DNA from: Sipunculus nudus
Lineage: Eukaryota; Annelida; Sipuncula; Golfingiida; Sipunculidae
Direction: 5' to 3'
DNA length: 64,000 bases
NCBI GenBank assembly: GCA_026874595.1
Contig: CM049320.1
Coordinates: 5,211,464-5,275,463 of the forward strand
In this document: piece by piece, positions 47,600 to 60,848 of the stretch
Layout of the letters: each line of letters starts with the position of its first letter
Numbering within the stretch: position 1 is the stretch's first letter
Translations under genes and position numbers: made by a program
Notes under the pieces: model-generated
Told to the model about the DNA's origin: nothing
Seen by the model: only the letters and a program-made list of their open reading frames with translations
Database searches by the model: none

Positions 47600-47697
47600 T
47601 GACGTCACTATTGTCTATAAACACCTGTAGCAAACATTTAAATTCGAAAGCCTTCTGAGAAGGAGCGCATATGGGTTCATTAGCAGAAGGGCTGTGA
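47600..47697 (+). promoter_or_regulatory. CRE-TATA promoter-like region abutting the mega-satellite
   Basis: TGACGTCA (47600-47607) is followed after 8 bp by TATAAA (47616-47621). A further ACGTCA half-site lies at 47591-47596. The first ATG downstream (47671) opens an eight-codon frame. Its TGA overlaps the ATG of the long repeat frame as TGATG at 47695-47699. Spacing is compatible with a transcription start near 47645, but there is no direct evidence of transcription. Confidence 0.4.
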
Positions 47698-50600
47698 TGG
47701 TTAGTGGCTATGTCATGAAGGAACTACTTTCTCCTGGTGATACTGACTGTAGGACTGTTGTGATGGTTAGTGGCTATGTCATGAAGGAACTACTTTCTCC
47801 TGGTGATACTGACTGTAGGACTGTTGTGATGGTTAGTGGCTATGTCATGAAGGAACTACTTTCTCTTGGTGATACTGACTGTAGGACTGTTGTGATGGTT
47901 AGTGGCTATGTCATGAAGGAACTACTTTCTCCTGGTGACATTGACTGTAGGACTGTTGTGATGGTTAGTGGCTATGTCATGAAGGAACTACTTTCTCCTG
48001 GTGATACTGACTGTAGGACTGTTGTGATGGTTAGTGGCTATGTCATGAAGGAACTACTTTCTCCTGGTGATACTGACTGTAGGACTGTTGTGATGGTTAG
48101 TGGCTATGTCATGAAGGAACTACTTTCTCCTGGTGACACTGACTGTAGGACTGTTGTGATGGTTAGTGGCTATGTCATGAAGGAACTACTTTCTCCTGGT
48201 GACACTGACTGTAGGACTGTTGTGATGGTTAGTGGCTATGTCATGAAGGAACTGCTTTCTCCTGGTGACACTGACTGTAGGACGGTTGTGATGGTTAGTG
48301 GCTATGTCATGAAGGAACTGCTTTCTCCTGGTGACACTGACTGTATGGCTGTTGTGATGGTTAGTGGCTATGTCATGAAGGAACTACTTTCTCCTGGTGA
48401 CACTGACTGTAGGACTGTTGTGATGGTTAGTGGCTATGTCATGAAGGAACTACTTTCTCCTGGTGACACTGACTGTAGGACTGTTGTGATGGTTAGTGGC
48501 TATGTCATGAAGGAACTACTTTCTCCTGGTGACACTGACTGTAGGACTGTTGTGATGGTTAGTGGCTATGTCATGAAGGAACTACTTTCTCCTGGTGACA
48601 CTGACTGTAGGACTGTTGTGATGGTTAGTGGCTATATCATGAAGGAACTACTTTCTCCTGGTGATACTGACTGTAGGACTGTTGTGATGGTTAGTGGCTA
48701 TGTCATGAAGGAACTACTTTCTCCTGGTGATACTGACTGTAGGACTGTTGTGATGGTTAGTGGCTATGTCATAAAGGAACTACTTTCTCCTGGTGATACT
48801 GACTGTAGGACTGTTGTGATGGTTAGTGGCTATGTCATGAAGGAACTACTTTCTCCTGGTGATACTGACTGTAGGACTGTTGTGATGGTTAGTGGCTATG
48901 TCATGAAGGAACTACTTTCTCCTGGTGATACTGACTGTAGGACTGTTGTGATGGTTAATGGCTATGTCATGAAGGAACTACTTTCTCCTGGTGATACTGA
49001 CTGTAGGACTGTTGTGATGGTTAGTGGCTATGTCATGAAGGAACTACTTTCTCCTGGTGATACTGACTGTAGGACTGTTGTGATGGTTAGTGGCTATGTC
49101 ATGAAGGAACTACTTTCTCCTGGTGATACTGACTGTAGGACTGTTGTGATGGTTAGTGGCTATGTCATGAAGGAACTACTTTCTCCTGGTGATACTGACT
49201 GTAGGACTGTTGTGATGGTTAGTGGCTATGTCATGAAGGAACTACTTTCTCCTGGTGATACTGACTGTAGGACTGTTGTGATGGTTAGTGGCTATGTCAT
49301 GAAGGAACTACTTTCTCCTGGTGATACTGACTGTAGGACTGTTGTGATGGTTAGTGGCTATGTCATGAAGGAACTACTTTCTCCTGGTGATACTGACTGT
49401 AGGACTGTTGTGATGGTTAGTGGCTATGTCATGAAGGAACTACTTTCTCCTGGTGATACTGACTGTAGGACTGTTGTGATGGTTAGTGGCTATGTCATGA
49501 AGGAACTACTTTCTCCTGGTGATACTGACTGTAGGACTGTTGTGATGGTTAGTGGCTATGTCATAAAGGAACTACTTTCTCCTGGTGATACTGACTGTAG
49601 GACTGTTGTGATGGTTAGTGGCTATGTCATGAAGGAACTACTTTCTCCTGGTGATACTGACTGTAGGAATGTTGTGATGGTTAGTGGCTATGTCATGAAG
49701 GAACTACTTTCTCCTGGTGATACTGACTGTAGGACTGCTGTGATGGTTAGTGGCTATGTCATGAAGGAACTACTTTCTCCTGGTGATACTGACTGTAGGA
49801 CTGCTGTGATGGTTAGTGGCTATGTCATGAAGGAACTACTTTCTCCTGGTGATACTGACTGTAGGACTGTTGTGATGGTTAGTGGCTATGTCATGAAGGA
49901 ACTACTTTCTCCTGGTGATACTGACTGTAGGACTGTTGTGATGGTTAGTGGCTATGTCATGAAGGAACTACTTTCTCCTGGTGATACTGACTGTAGGACT
50001 GTTGTGATGGTTAGTGGCTATGTCATGAAGGAACTACTTTCTCCTGGTGATACTGACTGTAGGACTGTTGTGATGGTTAGTGGCTATGTCATGAAGGAAC
50101 TACTTTCTCCTGGTGATACTGACTGTAGGACTGTTGTGATGGTTAGTGGCTATGTCATGAAGGAACTACTTTCTCCTGGTGATACTGACTGTAGGACTGT
50201 TGTGATGGTTAGTGGCTATGTCATGAAGGAACTACTTTCTCCTGGTGATACTGACTGTAGGACTGTTGTGATGGTTAGTGGCTATGTCATGAAGGAACTA
50301 CTTTCTCCTGGTGATACTGACTGTAGGACTGTTGTGATGGTTAGTGGCTATGTCATGAAGGAACTACTTTCTCCTGGTGATACTGACTGTAGGACTGTTG
50401 TGATGGTTAGTGGCTATGTCATGAAGGAACTACTTTCTCCTGGTGATACTGACTGTAGGACTGTTGTGATGGTTAGTGGCTATGTCATGAAGGAACTACT
50501 TTCTCCTGGTGATACTGACTGTAGGACTGTTGTGATGGTTAGTGGCTATGTCATGAAGGAACTACTTTCTCCTGGTGATACTGACTGTAGGACTGTTGTG

Positions 50601-53600
50601 ATGGTTAATAGCTATGTCATGAAGGAACTACTTTCTCCTGGTGATACTGACTGTAGGACTGTTGTGATGGTTAGTGGCTATGTCATGAAGGAACTACTTT
50701 CTCCTGGTGATACTGACTGTAGGACTGTTGTGATGGTTAGTGGCTATGTCATGAAGGAACTACTTTCTCCTGGTGATACTGACTGTAGGACTGTTGTGAT
50801 GGTTAGTGGCTATGTCATGAAGGAACTACTTTCTCCTGGTGATACTGACTGTAGGACTGTTGTGATGGTTAGTGGCTATGTCATGAAGGAACTACTTTCT
50901 CCTGGGGTTTATTGACTGTAGGACTGTTGTGATGGTTAGTGGCTATGTCATGAAGGAACTACTTTCTCCTGGTGATACTGACTGTAGGACTGTTGTGATG
51001 GTTAGTGGCTATGTCATGAAGGAACTACTTTCTCCTGGTGATACTGACTGTAGGACTGTTGTGATGGTTAGTGGCTATGTCATGAAGGAACTACTTTCTC
51101 CTGGTGATACTGACTGTAGGACTGTTGTGATGTTTAGTGGCTATGTCATGAAGGAACTAATTTCTCCTGGTGATACTGACTGTAGGACTGTTGTGATGGT
51201 TAGTGGCTATGTCATGAAGGAACTACTTTCTCCTGGTGATACTGACTGTAGGACTGTTGTGATGGTTAGTGGCTATGTCATGAAGGAACTACTTTCTCCT
51301 GGTGATACTGACTGTAGGACTGTTGTGATGGTTAGTGGCTATGTCATGAAGGAACTACTTTCTCCTGGTGATACTGACTGTAGGACTGTTGTGATGGTTA
51401 GTGGCTATGTCATGAAGGAACTACTTTCTCCTGGTGATACTGACTGTAGGACTGTTGTGATGGTTAGTGGCTATGTCATGAAGGAACTACTTTCTCCTGG
51501 TGATACTGACTGTAGGACTGTTGTGATGGTTAGTGGCTATGTCATGAAGGAACTACTTTCTCCTGGTGATACTGACTGTAGGACTGTTGTGATGGTTAGT
51601 GGCTATGTCATGAAGGAACTACTTTCTCCTGGTGATACTGACTGTAGGACTGTTGTGATGGTTAGTGGCTATGTCATGAAGGAACTACTTTCTCCTGGTG
51701 ATACTGACTGTAGGACTGTTGTGATGGTTAGTGGCTATGTCATGAAGGAACTACTTTCTCCTGGTGATACTGACTGTAGGACTGTTGTGATGGTTAGTGG
51801 CTATGTCATGAAGGAACTACTTTCTCCTGGTGATACTGACTGTAGGACTGTTGTGATGGTTAGTGGCTATGTCATGAAGGAACTACTTTCTCCTGGTGAT
51901 ACTGACTGTAGGACTGTTGTGATGGTTAGTGGCTATGTCATGAAGGAACTACTTTCTCCTGGTGATACTGACTGTAGGACTGTTGTGATGGTTAGTGGCT
52001 ATGTCATGAAGGAACTACTTTCTCCTGGTGATACTGACTGTAGGACTGTTGTGATGGTTAGTGGCTATGTCATGAAGGAACTACTTTCTCCTGGTGATAC
52101 TGACTGTAGGACTGTTGTGATGGTTAGTGGCTATGTCATGAAGGAACTACTTTCTCCTGGTGATACTGACTGTAGGACTGTTGTGATGGTTAGTGGCTAT
52201 GTCATGAAGGAACTACTTTCTCCTGGTGATACTGACTGTAGGACTGTTGTGATGGTTAGTGGCTATGTCATGAAGGAACTACTTTCTCCTGGTGATACTG
52301 ACTGTAGGACTGTTGTGATGGTTAGTGGCTATGTCATGAAGGAACTACTTTCTCCTGGTGATACTGACTGTAGGACTGTTGTGATGGTTAGTGGCTATGT
52401 CATGAAGGAACTACTTTCTCCTGGTGATACTGACTGTAGGACTGTTGTGATGGTTAGTGGCTATGTCATGAAGGAACTACTTTCTCCTGGTGATACTGAC
52501 TGTAGGACTGTTGTGATGGTTAGTGGCTATGTCATGAAGGAACTACTTTCTCCTGGTGATACTGACTGTAGGACTGTTGTGATGGTTAGTGGCTATGTCA
52601 TGAAGGAACTACTTTCTCCTGGTGATACTGACTGTAGGACTGTTGTGATGGTTAGTGGCTATGTCATGAAGGAACTACTTTCTCCTGGTGATACTGACTG
52701 TAGGACTGTTGTGATGGTTAGTGGCTATGTCATGAAGGAACTACTTTCTCCTGGTGATACTGACTGTAGGACTGTTGTGATGGTTAGTGGCTATGTCATG
52801 AAGGAACTACTTTCTCCTGGTGATACTGACTGTAGGACTGTTGTGATGGTTAGTGGCTATGTCATGAAGGAACTACTTTCTCCTGGTGATACTGACTGTA
52901 GGACTGTTGTGATGGTTAGTGGCTATGTCATGAAGGAACTACTTTCTCCTGGTGATACTGACTGTAGGACTGTTGTGATGGTTAGTGGCTATGTCATGAA
53001 GGAACTACTTTCTCCTGGTGATACTGACTGTAGGACTGTTGTGATGGTTAGTGGCTATGTCATGAAGGAACTACTTTCTCCTGGTGATACTGACTGTAGG
53101 ACTGTTGTGATGGTTAGTGGCTATGTCATGAAGGAACTACTTTCTCCTGGTGATACTGACTGTAGGACTGTTGTGATGGTTAGTGGCTATGTCATGAAGG
53201 AACTACTTTCTCCTGGTGATACTGACTGTAGGACTGTTGTGATGGTTAGTGGCTATGTCATGAAGGAACTACTTTCTCCTGGTGATACTGACTGTAGGAC
53301 TGTTGTGATGGTTAGTGGCTATGTCATGAAGGAACTACTTTCTCCTGGTGATACTGACTGTAGGACTGTTGTGATGGTTAGTGGCTATGTCATGAAGGAA
53401 CTACTTTCTCCTGGTGATACTGACTGTAGGACTGTTGTGATGGTTAGTGGCTATGTCATGAAGGAACTACTTTCTCCTGGTGATACTGACTGTAGGACTG
53501 TTGTGATGGTTAGTGGCTATGTCATGAAGGAACTACTTTCTCCTGGTGATACTGACTGTAGGACTGTTGTGATGGTTAGTGGCTATGTCATGAAGGAACT

Positions 53601-56600
53601 ACTTTCTCCTGGTGATACTGACTGTAGGACTGTTGTGATGGTTAGTGGCTATGTCATGAAGGAACTACTTTCTCCTGGTGATACTGACTGTAGGACTGTT
53701 GTGATGGTTAGTGGCTATGTCATGAAGGAACTACTTTCTCCTGGTGATACTGACTGTAGGACTGTTGTGATGGTTAGTGGCTATGTCATGAAGGAACTAC
53801 TTTCTCCTGGTGATACTGACTGTAGGACTGTTGTGATGGTTAGTGGCTATGTCATGAAGGAACTACTTTCTCCTGGTGATACTGACTGTAGGACTGTTGT
53901 GATGGTTAGTGGCTATGTCATGAAGGAACTACTTTCTCCTGGTGATACTGACTGTAGGACTGTTGTGATGGTTAGTGGCTATGTCATGAAGGAACTACTT
54001 TCTCCTGGTGATACTGACTGTAGGACTGTTGTGATGGTTAGTGGCTATGTCATGAAGGAACTACTTTCTCCTGGTGATACTGACTGTAGGACTGTTGTGA
54101 TGGTTAGTGGCTATGTCATGAAGGAACTACTTTCTCCTGGTGATACTGACTGTAGGACTGTTGTGATGGTTAGTGGCTATGTCATGAAGGAACTACTTTC
54201 TCCTGGTGATACTGACTGTAGGACTGTTGTGATGGTTAGTGGCTATGTCATGAAGGAACTACTTTCTCCTGGTGATACTGACTGTAGGACTGTTGTGATG
54301 GTTAGTGGCTATGTCATGAAGGAACTACTTTCTCCTGGTGATACTGACTGTAGGACTGTTGTGATGGTTAGTGGCTATGTCATGAAGGAACTACTTTCTC
54401 CTGGTGATACTGACTGTAGGACTGTTGTGATGGTTAGTGGCTATGTCATGAAGGAACTACTTTCTCCTGGTGATACTGACTGTAGGACTGCTTGTGATGG
54501 TTAGTGGCTATGTCATGAAGGAACTACTTTCTCCTGGTGATACTGACTGTAGGACTGTTGTGATGGTTAGTGGCTATGTCATGAAGGAACTACTTTCTCC
54601 TGGTGATACTGACTGTAGGACTGTTGTGATGGTTAGTGGCTATGTCATGAAGGAACTACTTTCTCCTGGTGATACTGACTGTAGGACTGTTGTGATGGTT
54701 AGTGGCTATGTCATGAAGGAACTACTTTCTCCTGGTGATACTGACTGTAGGACTGTTGTGATGGTTAGTGGCTATGTCATGAAGGAACTACTTTCTCCTG
54801 GTGATACTGACTGTAGGACTGTTGTGATGGTTAGTGGCTATGTCATGAAGGAACTACTTTCTCCTGGTGATACTGACTGTAGGACTGTTGTGATGGTTAG
54901 TGGCTATGTCATGAAGGAACTACTTTCTCCTGGTGATACTGACTGTAGGACTGTTGTGATGGTTAGTGGCTATGTCATGAAGGAACTACTTTCTCCTGGT
55001 GATACTGACTGTAGGACTGTTGTGATGGTTAGTGGCTATGTCATGAAGGAACTACTTTCTCCTGGTGATACTGACTGTAGGACTGTTGTGATGGTTAGTG
55101 GCTATGTCATGAAGGAACTACTTTCTCCTGGTGATACTGACTGTAGGACTGTTGTGATGGTTAGTGGCTATGTCATGAAGGAACTACTTTCTCCTGGTGA
55201 TACTGACTGTAGGACTGTTGTGATGGTTAGTAGCTATGTCATGAAGGAACTACTTTCTCCTGGTGATACTGACTGTAGGACTGTTGTGATGGTTAGTGGC
55301 TATGTCATGAAGGAACTACTTTCTCCTGGTGATACTGACTGTAGGACTGTTGTGATGGTTAGTGGCTATGTCATGAAGGAACTACTTTCTCCTGGTGATA
55401 CTGACTGTAGGACTGTTGTGATGGTTAGTGGCTATGTCATGAAGGAACTACTTTCTCCTGGTGATACTGACTGTAGGACTGTTGTGATGGTTAGTGGCTA
55501 TGTCATGAAGGAACTACTTTCTCCTGGTGATACTGACTGTAGGACTGTTGTGATGGTTAGTGGCTATGTCATGAAGGAACTACTTTCTCCTGGTGATACT
55601 GACTGTAGGACTGTTGTGATGGTTAGTGGCTATGTCATGAAGGAACTACTTTCTCCTGGTGATACTGACTGTAGGACTGTTGTGATGGTTAGTGGCTATG
55701 TCATGAAGGAACTACTTTCTCCTGGTGATACTGACTGTAGGAATGTTGTGATGGTTAGTGGCTATGTCATGAAGGAACTACTTTCTCCTGGTGATACTGA
55801 CTGTAGGACTGTTGTGATGGTTAGTGGCTATGTCATGAAGGAACTACTTTCTCCTGGTGATACTGACTGTAGGACTGTTGTGATGGTTAGTGGCTATGTC
55901 ATGAAGGAACTACTTTCTCCTGGTGATACTGACTGTAGGACTGTTGTGATGGTTAGTGGCTATGTCATGAAGGAACTACTTTCTCCTGGTGATACTGACT
56001 GTAGGACTGTTGTGATGGTTAGTGGCTATGTCATGAAGGAACTACTTTCTCCTGGTGATACTGACTGTAGGACTGTTGTGATGGTTAGTGGCTATGTCAT
56101 GAAGGAACTACTTTCTCCTGGTGATACTGACTGTAGGACTGTTGTGATGGTTAGTGGCTATGTCATGAAGGAACTACTTTCTCCTGGTGATACTGACTGT
56201 AGGACTGTTGTGATGGTTAGTGGCTATGTCATGAAGGAACTACTTTCTCCTGGTGATACTGACTGTAGGACTGTTGTGATGGTTAGTGGCTATGTCATGA
56301 AGGAACTACTTTCTCCTGGTGATACTGACTGTAGGACTGTTGTGATGGTTAGTGGCTATGTCATAAAGGAACTACTTTCTCCTGGTGATACTGACTGTAG
56401 GACTGTTGTGATGGTTAGTGGCTATGTCATAAAGGAACTACTTTCTCCTGGTGATACTGACTGTAGGACTGTTGTGATGGTTAGTGGGTATGTCATGAAG
56501 GAACTACTTTCTCCTGGTGATACTGACTGTAGGACTGTTGTGATGGTTAGTGGCTATGTCATGAAGGAACTACTTTCTCCTGGTGATACTGACTGTAGGA

Positions 56601-59600
56601 CTGTTGTGATGGTTAGTGGCTATGTCATGAAGGAACTACTTTCTCCTGGTGATACTGACTGTAGGACTGTTGTGATGGTTAGTGGCTATGTCATGAAGGA
56701 ACTACTTTCTCCTGGTGATACTGACTGTAGGACTGTTGTGATGGTGAGTGGCTATGTCATGAAGGAACTACTTTCTCCTGGTGATACTGACTGTAGGACT
56801 GTTGTGATGGTTAGTGGCTATGTCATGAAGGAACTACTTTCTCCTGGTGATACTGACTGTAGGACTGTTGTGATGGTTAATGGCTATGTCATGAAGGAAC
56901 TACTTTCTCCTGGTGATACTGACTGTAGGACTGTTGTGATGGTGAGTGGCTATGTCATGAAGGAACTACTTTCTCCTGGTGATACTGACTGTAGGACTGT
57001 TGTGATGGTTAGTGGCTATGTCATGAAGGAACTACTTTCTCCTGGTGATACTGACTGTAGGACTGTTGTGATGGTTAGTGGCTATGTCATGAAGGAACTA
57101 CTTTCTCCTGGTGATACTGACTGTAGGACTGTTGTGATGGTTAATGGCTATGTCATGAAGGAACTACTTTCTCCTGGTGATACTGACTGTAGGACTGTTG
57201 TGATGGTTAGTGGCTATGTCATGAAGGAACTACTTTCTCCTGGTGATACTGACTGTAGGACTGTTGTGATGGTTAGTGGCTATGTCATGAAGGAACTACT
57301 TTCTCCTGGTGATACTGACTGTAGGACTGTTGTGATGGTTAGTGGCTATGTCATGAAGGAACTACTTTCTCCTGGTGATACTGACTGTAGGACTGTTGTG
57401 ATGGTTAGTGGCTATGTCATGAAGGAACTACTTTCTCCTGGTGATACTGACTGTAGGACTGTTGTGATGGTTAGTGGCTATGTCATGAAGGAACTACTTT
57501 CTCCTGGTGATACTGACTGTAGGACTGTTGTGATGGTTAATGGCTATGTCATGAAGGAACTACTTTCTCCTGGTGATACTGACTGTAGGACTGTTGTGGT
57601 GGTTAGTGGCTATGTCATGAAGGAACTACTTTCTCCTGGTGATACTGACTGTAGGACTGTTGTGGTGGTTAGTGGCTATGTCATGAAGGAACTACTTTCT
57701 CCTGGTGATACTGACTGTAGGACTGTTGTGATGGTTAGTGGCTATGTCATGAAGGAACTACTTTCTCCTGGTGATACTGACTGTAGGACTGTTGTGATGG
57801 TTAGTGGCTATGTCATGAAGGAACTACTTTCTCCTGGTGATACTGACTGTAGGACTGTTGTGATGGTTAGTGGCTATGTCATGAAGGAACTACTTTCTCC
57901 TGGTGATACTGACTGTAGGACTGTTGTGATGGTTAGTGGCTATGTCATGAAGGAACTACTTTCTCCTGGTGATACTGACTGTAGGACTGTTGTGATGGTT
58001 AGTGGCTATGTCATGAAGGAACTACTTTCTCCTGGTGATACTGACTGTAGGACTGTTGTGATGGTTAGTGGCTATATCATGAAGGAACTACTTTCTCCTG
58101 GTGATACTGACTGTAGGACTGTTGTGATGGTTAATAGCTATGTCATGAAGGAACTACTTTCTCCTGGTGATACTGACTGTAGGACTGTTGTGATGGTTAG
58201 TGGCTATGTCATGAAGGAACTACTTTCTCCTGGTGATACTGACTGTAGGACTGTTGTGATGGTTAGTGGCTATGTCATGAAGGAACTACTTTCTTCTGGT
58301 GATACTGACTGTAGGACTGTTGTGATGGTTAGTGGCTATGTCATGAAGGAACTACTTTCTCCTGGTGATACTGACTGTAGGACTGTTGTGATGGTTAGTG
58401 GCTATGTCATGAAGGAACTACTTTCTCCTGGTGATACTGACTGTAGGACTGTTGTGATGGTTAGTGGCTATGTCATGAAGGAACTACTTTCTCCTGGTGA
58501 TACTGACTGTAGGACTGTTGTGATGGTTAGTGGCTATGTCATGAAGGAACTACTTTCTCCTGGTGATACTGACTGTAGGACTGTTGTGATGGTAAGTGGC
58601 TATGTCATGAAGGAACTACTTTCTCCTGGTGATACTGACTGTAGGACTGTTGTGATGGTTAGTGGCTATGTCATGAAGGAACTACTTTCTCCTGGTGATA
58701 CTGACTGTAGGACTGTTCTGATGGTTAGTGGCTATGTCATGAAGGAACTACTTTCTCCTGGTGATACTGACTGTAGGACTGTTGTGATGGTTAGTGGCTA
58801 TGTTATGAAGGAACTACTTTCTCCTGGTGATACTGACTGTAGGACTGTTGTGATGGTTAGTGGCTATGTCATGAAGGAACTACTTTCTCCTGGTGATACT
58901 GACTGTAGGACTGTTGTGATGGTTAGTGGCTATATCATGAAGGAACTACTTTCTCCTGGTGATACTGACTGTAGGACTGTTGTGATGGTTAGTGGCTATG
59001 TCATGAAGGAACTACTTTCTCCTGGTGATACTGACTGTAGGACTGATGTGATGGTTAGTGGCTATGTCATGAAGGAACTACTTTCTCCTGGTGATACTGA
59101 CTGTAGGACTGTTCTGATGGTTAGTGGCTATGTCATGAAGGAACTACTTTCTCCTGGTGATACTGACTGTAGGACTGTTGTGATGGTTAGTGGCTATGTC
59201 ATGAAGGAACTACTTTCTCCTGGTGATACTGACTGTAGGACTGTTGTGATGGTTAGTGGCTATGTCATGAAGGAACTACTTTCTCCTGGTGATACTGACT
59301 GTAGGACTGTTGTGATGGTTAGTGGCTATGTCATGAAGGAACTACTTTCTCCTGGTGATACTGACTGTAGGACTGTTGTGATGGTTAGTGGCTATGTCAT
59401 AAAGGAACTACTTTCTCCTGGTGATACTGACTGTAGGACTGTTGTGATGGTTAGTGGCTATGTCATGAAGGAACTACTTTCTCCTGGTGATACTGACTGT
59501 AGGACTGTTGTGATGGTTAGTGGCTATGTCATGAAGGAACTACTTTCTCCTGGTGATACTGACTGTAGGACTGTTGTGATGGTTAATGGCTATGTCATGA

Positions 59601-59970
59601 AGGAACTACTTTCTCCTGGTGATACTGACTGTAGGACTGTTGTGATGGTTAGTGGCTATGTCATGAAGGAACTACTTTCTCCTGGTGATACTGACTGTAG
59701 GACTGTTGTGATGGTTAGTGGCTATGTCATGAAGGAACTACTTTCTCCTGGTGATACTGACTGTAGGACTGTTGTGATGGTTAGTGGCTATGTCATAAAG
59801 GAACTACTTTCTCCTGGTGATACTGACTGTAGGACTGTTGTGATGGTTAGTGGCTATGTCATAAAGGAACTACTTTCTCCTGGTGATACTGACTGTAGGA
59901 CTGTTGTGATGGTTAATAGCTATGTCATGAAGGAACTACTTTCTCCTGGTGATACTGACTGTAGGACTGT
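47697..59970. repeat. 66-bp mega-satellite, about 186 tandem copies
   Basis: The unit starts ATGGTTAGTGGCTATGTCAT, contains AAGGAACTACTTTCTCCTGG and ends in GACTGTAGGACTGTTGTG. It repeats head-to-tail for about 12.27 kb. 66 bp is 22 codons, and one plus frame has no stop: units begin MVSGYVMKELL and end GDTDCRTVV. This gives open frames of 1073, 1191 and 1834 codons, broken only by a variant unit at about 50906-50912 and an extra base near 54491, each adding one base. Units at 47.9-48.6 kb often read GACACT instead of GATACT. From about 51165 to 54489 I see no variant at all (about 50 units). From 55.2 kb on, scattered variants (TTAATGG, GTCATAAAG, GTGGTGG, GTTCTG) recur at 1- to 6-unit spacing. 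Substitutions are a mix of silent and replacement changes, giving no sign of protein constraint. Confidence 0.97.
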
Positions 59971-60074
59971 ATGAAAGGTATACTCAGTTGTGCGTGTGCG
60001 TTTTATATAAAGTGATTTGCAAGTGTGAAGAAATCCACATAAAGAAAAAATATGGTAACTGTTCTTTGGTGGGT

Positions 60075-60560
60075 TACCTTATAGTGAAGGTCTTTATGAC
60101 AGGGACATCTTGTTGGTTGACCCTTGTTATGGGCTGTATAACAGGGACACCATGCTGGGCGATGTTGGTGTAGAGCTGTATGACAGGGACAACATTCTGG
60201 GTGGCCTGGTTTCGGGCTGTATGGCAGTGACACCGTGCTGGGTGACCCTGGTGCAGGGCTGTATGACCAGGACACCGTGCTGGGTGGTCTGGTGCAGGGC
60301 TGTATGACGGTGACACCGTTCTGGGTGTCCCTGGTGTAGGGCTGTGTGACAGTGACACCGTGCTGGTAACCCTGGTGTTTGGAAATGTGATAGGGACACC
60401 ATGATGGGTGACCCTAGTGTTGGGATGTGTGACATTAATAACGTGCTGGGTGACCCTGGTGTAGGGCCGTATGACAGGGACACCGTACGGTATGACAGGG
60501 ACCTGGTATACTTAGTGACCCTAGTTTAGGAATGAATGTCAGGACACCGTGCACAATTAA
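60075..60560. repeat. 42-bp minisatellite, array 6 (about 11 units)
   Basis: Units of the form GGGCTGTATGACAGGGACAC then CGTGCTGGGTGACCCTGGTG lie directly after the mega-satellite and about 290 bp beyond the 3' end of CD225 locus G. The mega-satellite's last unit runs into GTAGGACTGTATGA, the junction typical of this 42-bp family. Confidence 0.9.
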
Positions 60561-60848
60561 ATAATCTTATGCGTTTTAATTGTCTCATTCATTTTAATTG
60601 TGAGCGTACCTACTGTGACCTGTCAAGGGGTGTCACAATTCCCATCCTCATTGAAATCTACAGTGCTGTTTTCGACATATGAATGCATGCCACCCTGACA
60701 TCACGATAGATAATCCTATGTCAGACGGGAAAATGCATCTGGGATAACCAAGTTAAGTCAGGGGAACATGCAACTGCAATGTTCTTTGAAAATGTCTCTG
60801 GTTGCCCCTCATATGAAACATTTGAAAATCTTGAGAGTAGGTAGAGGT
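60560..60848. other. Short spacer 3' of locus G
   Basis: No feature seen apart from sequence expected to hold the 3' UTR of locus G on the minus strand. Confidence 0.4.

Noticed and set aside
47694-59974. CRISPR array or bacterial repeat protein
   Set aside because: Units abut with no unique spacers, and the surroundings have introns, LINE and Gypsy remains and animal CD225 genes.
47694-59974. Three giant protein-coding genes (1073, 1191 and 1834 codons)
   Set aside because: They are one satellite array split by two one-base insertions. An open frame is expected by period alone once one 66-bp unit lacks a stop.
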